From the NCBI GenBank assembly GCA_028285005.1, contig JANQQP010000013.1, positions 1 through 35,733 of the forward strand: a DNA stretch of 35,733 nt. Reading direction: 5' to 3'. The notes beneath the pieces are model-generated. The model did not search any database and was not told where the DNA came from. It worked only from the letters and a program-made list of their open reading frames with translations. The position numbers and the translations under genes were made by a program. This stretch comes from Dehalococcoidia bacterium. GTDB lineage: Bacteria > Chloroflexota > Dehalococcoidia > Lucifugimonadales > Lucifugimonadaceae. Shown in pieces: positions 17,509 through 25,435 of this stretch (position 1 is its first letter; every line of letters begins with the position of its first letter).

Positions 17509-18234
17509 CTACGTCGGCTGCGTCTGGTGCTCCATCGCAGGCACGCCGAACCGCTTCTCCATGGCCACTTCGCTGAGGCAACGAGCTGCATCGTCGTCAT
17601 CGTCAAGCCCGTTCACATCGATGGCGACGTCGTAGATCGAGCGGTCGCAGGGGTCTTCGTCGGCCAGTTCCCTGAACCATGCTGCACGGGCTGAGTCCAT
17701 GTTCTCGACCCAGTCTTCAGCGTCCGAGTTGCCGAGGTTGTAGCGCCATGCCACCCTGGCCACTCGTTGGTCCTTGGAAGCGAACAGGCCCACGTGTACG
17801 GCTTCCTGCCTGTCCTTGAGCGTCAGGCACCCTGCTCGGTGAGTGAGGACGACGTTGCCTTCCTGCAGGTAGCGTTCGGCATTGTCATAGATCGCTTCAC
17901 GGTAGTTGTCGTCCGGGATCTCACCGGGCAGTTCCTTGCGAGCCGAGAGCGGGATCAGCTCCTGGGCGAGTCCGGCCGGAGTTCCCCACGGGTCGCCGGC
18001 CCATGTGCGGCCCATCTGCGCGAGCCAGACCTCAAGTCTGTGGCCCATTCGCTTCCATCTGCTGTGAAAAGCGAGTTCTTTGCGTACTACGGCCTCAACC
18101 GAGGCGTTGAGTTGCCTTGCCACGCGCCGGATAGCCTGTTTCTGGACGTACTCGCCTTCAATCCTCTTCGCCACCAGCCGCCCAATCTCCAGTCCTCCAG
18201 CCCCAGCCTGCCCACCGACTGTTACTGCCATCAT
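17509..18234 (-). CDS. Cytidylate-kinase-like protein
   Basis: 241 residues. The N-terminus MAVTVGGQAGAGGLEIGRLV matches the glycine-rich phosphate loop of the cytidylate-kinase-like family, which naturally lacks the Walker lysine. It is followed by a helix-rich insert and then the core strand VHVGLFASKDQRVARV characteristic of these proteins. An acidic patch (GLDDDDDAA) lies near the C-terminus. Many members are of unknown substrate, so CMP kinase activity should not be assumed. The GGAGG site about 7 bases before the ATG supports the start. The upstream 260 bp carry operator-like repeats. Confidence 0.7.
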   Translation of the reverse strand: MMAVTVGGQAGAGGLEIGRLVAKRIEGEYVQKQAIRRVARQLNASVEAVVRKELAFHSRWKRMGHRLEVWLAQMGRTWAGDPWGTPAGLAQELIPLSARKELPGEIPDDNYREAIYDNAERYLQEGNVVLTHRAGCLTLKDRQEAVHVGLFASKDQRVARVAWRYNLGNSDAEDWVENMDSARAAWFRELADEDPCDRSIYDVAIDVNGLDDDDDAARCLSEVAMEKRFGVPAMEHQTQPT

Positions 18235-18378
18235 GGTGATTCCTCCCCTCGGACCAGCGGATGCAGAAGCCTGTCAGCACCGGCCCAAATCGTCGCCTCG
18301 ACGGAACCTGTTACATGATTCACAAGCAAGTGCAGATTACGTCGAAAACCGACTCTTTTGAGGAGAGGTTACAGCATT

Positions 18379-18433
18379 TTGTTAACAAGTACTAACAAAT
18401 GAAATGTTTCACGAAATTGCGTACCTGTTTCAC
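18379..18433. promoter_or_regulatory. AT-rich operator-like repeats upstream of the cytidylate-kinase-like gene
   Basis: The 260-bp gap 18235-18494 is unusually AT-rich here. It holds an inverted repeat TTGTTA (18379-18384) / TAACAA (18393-18398) with an 8-bp spacer, and two direct copies of TGTTTCAC at 18405-18412 and 18426-18433, 21 bp apart (two helical turns). The likely user is the minus-strand gene starting at 18234. The binding protein is unknown. Confidence 0.35.
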
Positions 18434-18494
18434 AATCCGGTGTGGGTCACCGAAACGGTGGGGTTGAACTTGAAAAGATGGAAGTAAGGCGTGT

Positions 18495-19925
18495 TCATGA
18501 CGCGTAGAGTAGTGATTTCGTGAGGTCAACGACCTCGGACTCCAGCCCGTACTTGCCCGCCTCAGATACGCCCGCTTCAGTGATCAGGAGAGTGCCCCCG
18601 GAGCCGATCGCACGGCCCTCAAGCATGATCATGTCGCCTGCGACGAAACTCATCGTCGCACGGCCTTTTTCAGGGTCGATCACAGTAAGATCGGCGTCCA
18701 TGCCGACCGACAAGCGGCCCTTCTTTTCGAGGCCGATCATCCTTGCCGGGTTGAAGGAGAGCTTCTCCGCCATCTCGAGCGGCGTGAGGGCGCCGAACCG
18801 CACCATGTTCATCGCCTGTTCGATGTTCACGTTGCGCGGCAGCACACCCGCATCGCTGGCAATTGCGTCGATGATGAACGTGCCGTCCGGGCGTTTTGCT
18901 GCCGTCAACTGGAACGCCGTATCCGCCCGGTTGACAGGGAAGCTCATCCCGACAAGCGAGTCCGCTTCATCGAACAGTTTCACTCCCGCTTCACCGGTGA
19001 CGAGTGATAGGCCGGACGGAGATTGCCGGACGACTGAGCCGTAGTCGTCCGAGATCGCCTTTCGCATGCTTTCACGCGTCGTCTCGTAGTCCCGCAACCG
19101 CAGGCAGTTTCGGGCAACGTCCATGCGCACGTTGCCGGATTCGTCGCATTCGCCGCGTGTGAAGTTGGGACGGGCGAGATGGACCTCGGACACGACCTGG
19201 CCACGTAGTGATTCGAGTATCTCGAGCGCTTCGGTGATCTCCTCAGCGGGCGGAAGTATAGAGCCGCGGCAGTAGGCGTTGATATGGGCGATGTGAGCGC
19301 GGGCGTTGTCACCGAGGATCGCAGGGAGCTCTCTCATGCCGTCGAGCCTGCTGCCAGAGCTCTTTGTTCCGACGTGGTAGGCCACGTATGCCTGCCGCTC
19401 GTTGCATGCCGCAATGATGTCAGCGGTCACGTCCATCGAGAACGGGTAGTAGCCGCCCCACATCTTGAGACCAAGCAAGCCCGACTCAAGCGCAGTGTTA
19501 AGTGTCTCGCGTACGGTGTACGGATCTGGGTCGTCGTCGGGCAGCGTGACGCCCGGCTTCAACATGCCAAGGCCACCAACGTTCGCGCCAGAGCCGTGGT
19601 TCTTGATTCCGGCGACCAGTCGCTCCATACGGCCACCGAGATCGATCACGGTGGTTGCGCCGGCCTGCACGACGCTTCGAAGGCCAACACCAGGATCAGT
19701 GATGCCGTCGAGATCACCTCCGACGTGGACGTGAGTGTCGATCATCCCCGGCATCAGCCACTTGCCAGCAAGATCGATCACTTCGGTCGATGGCGGCACC
19801 TCAAGACTGGCGCCTACTTCGAGTATCGAGCCGTTGCGAACGGTCACGTCGAGTACGGCGTCGGTGTTGCTTGCAGGGTCGAGGACCCGGCCGGACTTGA
19901 GGAGCAGTTCAGGTTCTTCGGGCAT
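18495..19925 (-). CDS. Dihydroorotase-like amidohydrolase (paralog A)
   Basis: A 476-residue TIM-barrel metallohydrolase of the amidohydrolase superfamily. It has H65-x-H67 (DTHVHVGG), a potential carboxylated lysine K154 (LGLKMWGGYYPF), H184 (AYHVGTKSSG), a third histidine at H211/H214 (HIAHINAYCRG) and D358 (SDAGVLPRN). This is a complete binuclear metal set. It hydrolyses a C-N bond of a cyclic or linear amide; the substrate is not evident. The closely related gene at 25436 shares the same motif spacing. The N- and C-terminal beta-sandwich parts (LLLKSGRVLDP; VGMDADLTVIDPE) are present, so it is full length. The ATG at 19925 has no strong ribosome site. Confidence 0.87.
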   Translation of the reverse strand: MPEEPELLLKSGRVLDPASNTDAVLDVTVRNGSILEVGASLEVPPSTEVIDLAGKWLMPGMIDTHVHVGGDLDGITDPGVGLRSVVQAGATTVIDLGGRMERLVAGIKNHGSGANVGGLGMLKPGVTLPDDDPDPYTVRETLNTALESGLLGLKMWGGYYPFSMDVTADIIAACNERQAYVAYHVGTKSSGSRLDGMRELPAILGDNARAHIAHINAYCRGSILPPAEEITEALEILESLRGQVVSEVHLARPNFTRGECDESGNVRMDVARNCLRLRDYETTRESMRKAISDDYGSVVRQSPSGLSLVTGEAGVKLFDEADSLVGMSFPVNRADTAFQLTAAKRPDGTFIIDAIASDAGVLPRNVNIEQAMNMVRFGALTPLEMAEKLSFNPARMIGLEKKGRLSVGMDADLTVIDPEKGRATMSFVAGDMIMLEGRAIGSGGTLLITEAGVSEAGKYGLESEVVDLTKSLLYAS

Positions 19926-19993
19926 AGGTTCTGGAGAACGAATTGGGTGCGATGGGCTGTCTAAAGGTAGATACTAATGCGGTGAGATCTTTC

Positions 19994-20605
19994 ATGTTCG
20001 CCCCCAGAACGATCGCCGCAGCACTGCTTGTAGTTCTGCTGGCGGCTGCATCTGCATCACAGGTAGGGCGCGCTTCAGCACAGGCTGAGGAGCCGCCTGA
20101 GAACGTCTTGCTCGTCATCTACGACGAGGTGACAGGGCCGTATCGCGTGAAGGTGTCGCAGATTCCCGCGAGGGCGATCGTCGGCACGCTGCGTGTGGTC
20201 GTTGAACCGACGGATGCTGAGACTGGGTTGCCGGTCGAGAATGCGCTCGTGCGGATCTTCGGCACGCCTCCTGCTGAAGGCGAGAGGCAGTTCAGCCCGG
20301 GTCTGAACTCGCCAACCGACCGAACGGTGTACTTCGGTCAGCTTGAACTGGAGGAGGACGGCGTCTGGACGATTGACGTCGAGATCGACGCCGACCAGGG
20401 CCGTGCCATAGCGATTGCTCAGGCGACGATTCACGAACGGACCCGAAGCGGCGACAACACGCTGATTGGCACCATCGTCTTCATTCTTGTGTCCGCTGGA
20501 TTTGTTGGAGTCGGCACCTGGCTCTGGTACAGCTCGAAGCGTGCCAGGCAGAGGCGCGATGCGATCAGGCGGAGCGGAGGCAGGCCGCGCCGCAGTTCAG
20601 GCTAG
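19994..20605 (+). CDS. Secreted, C-terminally anchored protein
   Basis: About 203 residues from the ATG at 19994, which opens a signal peptide (RTIAAALLVVLLAAASAS) ending near ASAQAEE. A GTG at 19982 or TTG at 19943 are less likely starts. The exported domain (about 110 residues, YRVKVSQIPARAIVGTLRV, GLPVENALVRIFGTPP) has the beta-sandwich feel of YtkA/FixH-like proteins, a weak resemblance only. A C-terminal helix (IGTIVFILVSAGFVGVGTW) and a very basic tail (SSKRARQRRDAIRRSGGR) place the domain outside and the tail in the cytoplasm. It is divergent from amidohydrolase A. Confidence 0.65.
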   Translation: MFAPRTIAAALLVVLLAAASASQVGRASAQAEEPPENVLLVIYDEVTGPYRVKVSQIPARAIVGTLRVVVEPTDAETGLPVENALVRIFGTPPAEGERQFSPGLNSPTDRTVYFGQLELEEDGVWTIDVEIDADQGRAIAIAQATIHERTRSGDNTLIGTIVFILVSAGFVGVGTWLWYSSKRARQRRDAIRRSGGRPRRSSG

Positions 20606-20623
20606 GCAGGCTAGGCGTACCGC

Positions 20624-21931
20624 TCAAGACAACTCTTCCGGCGGGTGGACGTTCCTGAACGACAGGTAGATTGCAGCGTTGTAGGCCAGCTTGAGGCCAG
20701 CGCCGGTCAGCCAGGGCGCAATCGTGATCGAGCCCGCCCAAAGTGCTCCGGTAACAGTTGTGCTCGGCAGCCTGCCGATGCCGCGGCCAAGGTTGTTGGT
20801 AGCAGCCATGATGTCTCGCTCTTCTTCGGGAACGATAGCCATCACGTAGGACTGGCGAGTCGGCACGTCCATCTCATCGAACAGGCCTCTGATCACCCAT
20901 AGTGCGATTGCGACGGCGGCACCGGGTGCGAACGCAAACGCCAGCAGGCACAGGTTGCTCGCCACCTGCGTGAACACGAGCGTATTCAACAGCCCGACTC
21001 TTGCCGCCACTCTCGGCGCCAGCCATATGGAGACCAGGTTCGCCGCCTGCGTGGCGATCAGGACACCACCCACGGAGCCTTCGTTTACCCCGAACTGTGT
21101 GAATAGCCAGATGGCCAGGAAGGTGTCGAAGATGAGGCCACCCGAGAAGGAATCGAGCCCGAAAAGCGTCGAGGTCCTCAGGATCCGCCCGCGCGCCTTC
21201 GCCTTAAGTGGATTCACCCATGGCCCGCCCTGGGTGTCCGGTGTCTTCCCGGGTTCTGCGGCGCTGGACAGCAGCGCGTATATCACCGCGGTCAGCAGAT
21301 TCAGGCCGATGTAGATGCCGAACACCACCCGGTGAGCATCGACGAGGTCGAAATCCCGCACCTCGATCAGGAAAGTCGCAATTCCAACGAGACCGCCACC
21401 TGCGATGCGGCCAGTCGCAGACGCCAGTGTGAGATAGGAGAACGCCTGCGTGCGGTGCGACGCCTGCGAGACCTGCGCCAGCCCGCTCTGCTCGAGCTGA
21501 ATCATCGGGCCAACGTGCATGCCGCTGGCTGCGTATGCCCCGAAGAACGAACCGAATGCGAGTAGCCAGATGTTTTCCGTGAAGAGAAGCAGTGCTCCGG
21601 CGAGCGCAGTTGCGATAGCTATGACGACGAAAGAGGCGCGGCGCGAGAGTCGACTGCCGGTGAACATGAGACCGAACGACAGTGCCAGCCCACCGGCCAG
21701 GCTGATGCCGAGTAGAAGTCCGAGCTGAGACTGCGAGAACCCGAGGCCTTCGACGAGGAAGATGCCGATGAGCACCGCCATGATCGTACGCGCGGCGTCC
21801 CTGGTGCCCCGACCGGCATACATCAGCCATGCGTCTCTGCGCGGCCTGCCGGGATCGGGATTTGCGGTGGATATAGCGGACTGGTCCATTCGAGCGAATA
21901 TGTATACACGAGCCCCGCAGGGCGTGTTCAT
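20624..21931 (-). CDS. MFS transporter
   Basis: 435 residues (or 421 from the internal ATG at 21889, residue 15) with 10-12 hydrophobic segments. The family-typical charged loops are present (FTGSRLSRRASFVV near residue 90; WLAPRVAARVGLLN in the second half), with the amphipathic stretch MDVPTRQSYVMAIVPEEERD around residue 350, often seen in MFS efflux proteins. It is not closely similar to the carrier at 33-1226. Substrate unknown. It converges on the secreted protein with a 18-bp gap and is divergent from the flavodoxin gene. Confidence 0.83.
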   Translation of the reverse strand: MNTPCGARVYIFARMDQSAISTANPDPGRPRRDAWLMYAGRGTRDAARTIMAVLIGIFLVEGLGFSQSQLGLLLGISLAGGLALSFGLMFTGSRLSRRASFVVIAIATALAGALLLFTENIWLLAFGSFFGAYAASGMHVGPMIQLEQSGLAQVSQASHRTQAFSYLTLASATGRIAGGGLVGIATFLIEVRDFDLVDAHRVVFGIYIGLNLLTAVIYALLSSAAEPGKTPDTQGGPWVNPLKAKARGRILRTSTLFGLDSFSGGLIFDTFLAIWLFTQFGVNEGSVGGVLIATQAANLVSIWLAPRVAARVGLLNTLVFTQVASNLCLLAFAFAPGAAVAIALWVIRGLFDEMDVPTRQSYVMAIVPEEERDIMAATNNLGRGIGRLPSTTVTGALWAGSITIAPWLTGAGLKLAYNAAIYLSFRNVHPPEELS

Positions 21932-22053
21932 CCACTCGGACGTCGTGTGTCTTCATGACTCCTTCACTGGAAACTCGCTACTCTCACACGTTGCGCATGC
22001 CGTTCAGGTGACGATAGCGACCAGACTGTGAAAGTCCCGAACTGGAGGAAGTC

Positions 22054-22605
22054 ATGAAGGCGTTGGTGCTGTATGAGTCGATCTTCGGCAACACGAAGGA
22101 TGTAGCTGAGGCGGTAGCGAGAGGCCTGGAGAGCAGATTCGAAGTGGAGCTCGTGGAGGTGAGCGAGCCTCATAGCGACCTTGAAGACGCTGACCTGCTC
22201 GTGATCGGCGGCCCGACGCATGCGTTTGGAATGACGCGTGAATCATCACGTGCCGACGGTCTGAAAAAGGCATCGGAGCGAGGAATCGAGCCTGTCTCGA
22301 AGGCTGGCGGCATTCGCGATCTCCTGGAAGGCTTTGACGATGGTGGGCACCATCCACTGGTAGCAACGTTCGATACTGCGATTAAGAAGCGCTGGCTGCC
22401 CTCGGGCTCAGCGGCCAAGTCAGCAAGTAATGCTCTGAAAAAGAAGGGTTTCGAGACAGTGATCGAACCAGAGCAGTTCAAGGTTGCTGGCACTGACGGC
22501 CCGCTAAAGCCTGGCGAACTGGAACGAGCCGAAGAGTGGGGCAAGACGCTTGCCGGCATTGCGGCAGAGCAACTTTCAACGCAGTCAGCGGTAGGAACTG
22601 GCTAA
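22054..22605 (+). CDS. Flavodoxin-domain protein
   Basis: 183 residues. The N-terminus KALVLYESIFGNTKDVAEAV carries the FMN phosphate loop (ESIFGNT, residues 8-14), and LLVIGGPTHAFGM at about 48-60 forms the second flavin loop. It is probably a soluble flavoprotein in electron transfer or NADPH-quinone-type reduction. The C-terminal segment (GFETVIEPEQFKVAGTDGPL) is common to stand-alone flavodoxin-like proteins. A strong ribosome site (GGAGGA) lies about 6 bases before the ATG. A 13-bp hairpin follows the stop. Confidence 0.87.
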   Translation: MKALVLYESIFGNTKDVAEAVARGLESRFEVELVEVSEPHSDLEDADLLVIGGPTHAFGMTRESSRADGLKKASERGIEPVSKAGGIRDLLEGFDDGGHHPLVATFDTAIKKRWLPSGSAAKSASNALKKKGFETVIEPEQFKVAGTDGPLKPGELERAEEWGKTLAGIAAEQLSTQSAVGTG

Positions 22606-22611
22606 ACGCGG

Positions 22612-22643
22612 GAGAGCCACCGCCAGTAAAGGCGGTGGCTCTC
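22612..22643. terminator. Hairpin between convergent genes
   Basis: GAGAGCCACCGCC (22612-22624) pairs perfectly with GGCGGTGGCTCTC (22631-22643) across a six-base loop (AGTAAA). It lies between the flavodoxin stop and the convergent coiled-coil gene. No T-run follows on either strand, so it may act with Rho or as an RNA-end stabiliser. Confidence 0.65.
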
Positions 22644-22672
22644 GAATAGCTTCTCAAGTGTGTTGAGTTGAC

Positions 22673-24169
22673 TTAGTCGTCGGACTCCACGCTGTCGTCA
22701 TCTGAGTCTGTATCTCCAGCGGCGAGTGCTGCTCTGCGGCGCTCTTCGGCCCTCTTGCGAGCCTCTTCTAGCCGCCTCTGCGCATCTGCGCGAGCGTCCT
22801 GGATACGGTCCTCGGCGTCACCGCGTGCGTCCTTGATGCGGTCCTCAGCGTCCTCGCGAGCCTTCTTGATGCGTTCCTCTGCATCGAGCCGAGCCTGCTT
22901 GATCCGCTCCTCGGCGTCCAGGCGAGCCTGCTCAATGCGGTCATCTGCATCAAGTCGTGCCTGCTCAAGGCGCTTCTTCGCCTCTTCACGCTGCTCAGGA
23001 GTCAGGTTTTCTGCGTTCTCAAGAGCGTTGTCGAGGCGGTCACGAAGGTTGGAACGGGCATCGTCAACGCGGTCCTGGGCGTTCGTGCGAGCATCATCAA
23101 CCCGATCCTGGACAGCAGTCCTGGCGTCGTCAACACGCTCCTGCACCCTGACACGGGCCTCATCAATGCGGGCCTGGGCGATGATTCGAGCCTCGTCGAC
23201 CCGTGCCTGCGCCTTGACGCGGGCCTCATCGATGCGTGCCCTGATCTCCTCGTCGATGTCGCTGTTCTCGATACGGTCGCGGACCTGGTCGAGCAGGTCT
23301 GCCCGAGCAGAGTTGTAGCGCTCACGCACTTCCTGCAGCTTCGCCTCGAGCTCTTCACGCTCTTCAGCAAGTCGGCTCAGGCGGGCTTCGATCTTCTCAG
23401 CTGCTTCGGCGGCTGCGACTCGGAGCTTTTCACCCCGTTCGTCTGCACGGGTGATGAGCAGAACCTCTTCACCCTCTTCGCCTTCGATCTCAACATCCGT
23501 CTCGAGCTCGATCTCATCACCGTTCCTGTCGAGAATCTTGACGCGGTCTTTGATGGCATCTTTGATCTTCTCGACGACGATGGCACGCGTGTGCTCACGA
23601 GTCGCCCTCGAAGGAACGATGACCACCTTCAGCGCCGTCGCCGTCCGGATGATCGTCGAGTCGGTGGAAGGCGTGGCATCTTCGTCCACGCGCTTCACAA
23701 GCAGGACGCCAACTTTGTCGCCGACTTCGAGAGCTGAGAGCTCAACCTCACCGTTCGGCGGCTGCTTTATGGTCGTGCGCTCGTTGACGATCACCAGCAC
23801 CTTGCCGTGTCGGGTCTCGATCACGAAGCTACGGGTTCCAACTTCGAGCACCTTGCCGGCCACACCTCGGCGGACGAGTTGGCCGGGAGGCGTGTCTGGC
23901 TTCGGCTCGACCGTTGGCTCGGCCGTAGGAACCGCGGTCGGTTCGACTGTTGGCTCCGGGGTCGGGTCGACAGTAGGTTCAGGCGTCGGATCCACCGTTG
24001 GAACCGGCGTAGGAGCCGTGCCAGCTGTGCCGTCTGTTCCATCCGTGCCGGTCTGCGCAGATGCCCAGCCTGAGCTGGCCGCCAGCGTCGCAGCGATGGC
24101 GATGAACGTTGCAATGGACGCAACCATGAACGGTCGGACCATCTTCAGATTTGCTTCTTTGAGAACCAT
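22673..24169 (-). CDS. Exported hendecad-repeat coiled-coil protein
   Basis: About 498 residues from the ATG at 24169, preferred over 24199 because AAGGAG lies 8 bases upstream. A signal segment (ATFIAIAATLAASSGWASAQ) is followed by a Pro/Thr/Glu-rich stalk, then a small beta domain like DUF5666 (GVAGKVLEVGTRSFVIETR ... LEVGDKVGVLLV, residues about 100-160), then a long highly charged helix. The helix contains two blocks of seven 11-residue units each, residues about 311-387 (type ARVDEARIIAQ) and 400-476 (type RIKQARLDAEE), separated by ENLTPEQREEAK. The tail is Asp/Ser-rich. Eleven-residue periodicity implies a nearly straight or right-handed coiled coil, likely an elongated extracytoplasmic rod. 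A lipoprotein gene lies 72 bp upstream on the same strand. Confidence 0.75.
   Translation of the reverse strand: MVLKEANLKMVRPFMVASIATFIAIAATLAASSGWASAQTGTDGTDGTAGTAPTPVPTVDPTPEPTVDPTPEPTVEPTAVPTAEPTVEPKPDTPPGQLVRRGVAGKVLEVGTRSFVIETRHGKVLVIVNERTTIKQPPNGEVELSALEVGDKVGVLLVKRVDEDATPSTDSTIIRTATALKVVIVPSRATREHTRAIVVEKIKDAIKDRVKILDRNGDEIELETDVEIEGEEGEEVLLITRADERGEKLRVAAAEAAEKIEARLSRLAEEREELEAKLQEVRERYNSARADLLDQVRDRIENSDIDEEIRARIDEARVKAQARVDEARIIAQARIDEARVRVQERVDDARTAVQDRVDDARTNAQDRVDDARSNLRDRLDNALENAENLTPEQREEAKKRLEQARLDADDRIEQARLDAEERIKQARLDAEERIKKAREDAEDRIKDARGDAEDRIQDARADAQRRLEEARKRAEERRRAALAAGDTDSDDDSVESDD
22742..23239 (-). repeat. Two arrays of 33-bp in-gene repeats (hendecads)
   Basis: Units of 33 bp, seven at 23009-23239 and seven at 22742-22972, encode 11-residue helical units of the form (A/D/E)R(I/V)(D/E)(E/D/Q)AR...(A/V)Q. 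The bases vary at third positions while the amino acids are kept, so selection acts on the protein. The arrays are coding, not CRISPR-like. Confidence 0.8.
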
Positions 24170-24241
24170 GTTCAGTTCTCCTTCTTGAGTTGGTCGCACC
24201 TGGACTTACGTACGGGCGGCCACTGATTCAGCCTGATTCGT

Positions 24242-24796
24242 CTAGACGGGCTCGTAGATGACAAGCAGAACTTCGTCGAACTGCTCACCAAGTGCGTTGC
24301 TGGCGATCACTTCAATCACGTTTGGCCCTTCTTCGAGGTCCATGTTGAGAGAGAAGCGACCCATTTCATCGACCTCCAGAACGTGATCGTTCACGCTCAG
24401 CAGGGCATCGACGGTTGTGCGTCCGCTGAGCTCGAATGAGCTCTGCGTTACGAACAGTTCGTCGGTGTCCGGGGAGGTCATCTCCAGGAAGAGAGCGCCT
24501 GTGGCCTGCTCAATCTCAGCGTCCACGGTTTCAACTGCGGCAGGAGCGCCCGTTTCAGGGGTGTCAGGCTCGCCAGCGACGAACGGGTCTGAGGTTGAGG
24601 AGCCGGTGTCAGGCGCCTGGTCCTGGCTGGTTGCTGCTCCGCCATCCGCGCCAGCCGTGTTCGCTCCTGTGTCCGCAGGGGCAGATTCACTGGTCTTGGT
24701 GCCGGATGAGCAGGCGACGGCGGCGATCATCAGAATCGCCATCGTGATTCCCAGCAGTTTGGCCGCGCCGATCTGGCTTATCGGTCGAATGGTCAT
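24242..24796 (-). CDS. Lipoprotein with Ig-like domain
   Basis: About 184 residues from the ATG at 24796, where gagggtg gives a ribosome site; the longer frame to 24862 lacks support. The lipobox is MIAAVAC with the acylated cysteine at residue 29. A Ser/Thr/Ala/Gly/Asp-rich linker follows (to about residue 90). The C-terminal ~90-residue beta domain (GALFLEMTSPDTDELFVTQS, LSGRTTVDALLSVNDH, EGPNVIEVIASNALGE) has the pattern of bacterial Ig/glucodextranase-B-like domains. It probably sits on the outer face of the membrane. It is upstream of, and co-oriented with, the coiled-coil rod gene, so the two may form one envelope structure. Confidence 0.7.
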   Translation of the reverse strand: MTIRPISQIGAAKLLGITMAILMIAAVACSSGTKTSESAPADTGANTAGADGGAATSQDQAPDTGSSTSDPFVAGEPDTPETGAPAAVETVDAEIEQATGALFLEMTSPDTDELFVTQSSFELSGRTTVDALLSVNDHVLEVDEMGRFSLNMDLEEGPNVIEVIASNALGEQFDEVLLVIYEPV

Positions 24797-25134
24797 TTCA
24801 ACACCCTCGCCGTCCCAATCCCTTGAAGCGATCTGCTGCTGTGGACGGCTCTGTCTATTCAAATTGAGTGGCCGGGAATTACCGCCACGTTACGTTTTGG
24901 GCGGTTGAGACCGTACGAAGGTCCTGGTTTCAGTGAACCACCCAACTTGAAGTGGGACATCCGTGGAACGACTGTCGAGTGACCGGCCAATGGTCCTAAG
25001 AGAGGCTCATGTTCAGGCGGGATTGAGGGTGGTGAGGGCTGGCGTTGGGACGGACTCGTGATGTGTCGTCCCGGCCGAGGGGTACCCGCTTTCGGGTCTC
25101 AGGGATCTGACCTTGGATCTAGGGTCAAACGAGA

Positions 25135-25365
25135 GATTCTGAATCAAGTTCAGAATCACAGACTACGGCGGTCGCAACAGCAGGTACCGCCATCCCGAGC
25201 CCGTCGAAGGGCAGTTCTCCATCTCCTCTTCCAGCTTGGGAGAGGGCCAGGGTGAGGGTCATCCTTCTGGCTGGCAGCCTGCTAGCTAAGCAGCGACCCA
25301 CCCTCTAGCTCCCTCCCTGCCAGGGAGGGAGAACGCCGGCCACCCTGAGCTTGTCGAAAGCTGGC
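25135..25365. repeat. Non-coding patch of small palindromic repeat modules
   Basis: The 639-bp gap 24797-25435 has no credible gene. It contains a 9-bp-stem hairpin (GATTCTGAA 25135-25143 / TTCAGAATC 25149-25157), two related modules CCCGAGCCCGTCGAAGGGC (25194-25212) and CCCTGAGCTTGTCGAAAGCT (from 25343), and a G/C-rich inverted repeat. Both modules fold as short hairpins around GTCGAA, with compensating stem changes (GCCC/GGGC versus AGCTT/AAGCT). Similar GAGC-GTCGAA-GC elements are, as I recall, dispersed in many environmental bacterial genomes. 24797-25134 shows nothing else clear beyond probable promoters. Confidence 0.6.
25309..25331. repeat. Perfect 10-bp inverted repeat
   Basis: CTCCCTCCCT (25309-25318) and AGGGAGGGAG (25322-25331) pair perfectly around a GCC loop. 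It lies inside the repeat patch and about 100 bp before amidohydrolase B. With no T-run after it on the plus strand, it reads as part of the repeat element rather than a terminator. Confidence 0.6.
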
Positions 25366-25435
25366 AGGAGGCTTTGCTGTGTTCGATCGAAGCTTAGAAT
25401 GGCGTCTCGATCTATCGATTGGAGAGAAATTACCG

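Noticed and set aside
17509..18234. Missing Walker lysine in the cytidylate-kinase-like protein as inactivation
   Set aside because: The GxxGxGG loop without lysine is normal for this family, so it is not evidence of decay.
22742..23239. 33-bp periodic repeats as a CRISPR array
   Set aside because: The units are adjacent without spacers, vary mainly at third codon positions and encode a regular coiled coil.
22755..23318. Plus-strand 187-residue ORF opposite the coiled-coil gene
   Set aside because: It is the antisense of a low-complexity coding repeat, giving Arg/Ser/Ala-rich nonsense with no independent start signals.
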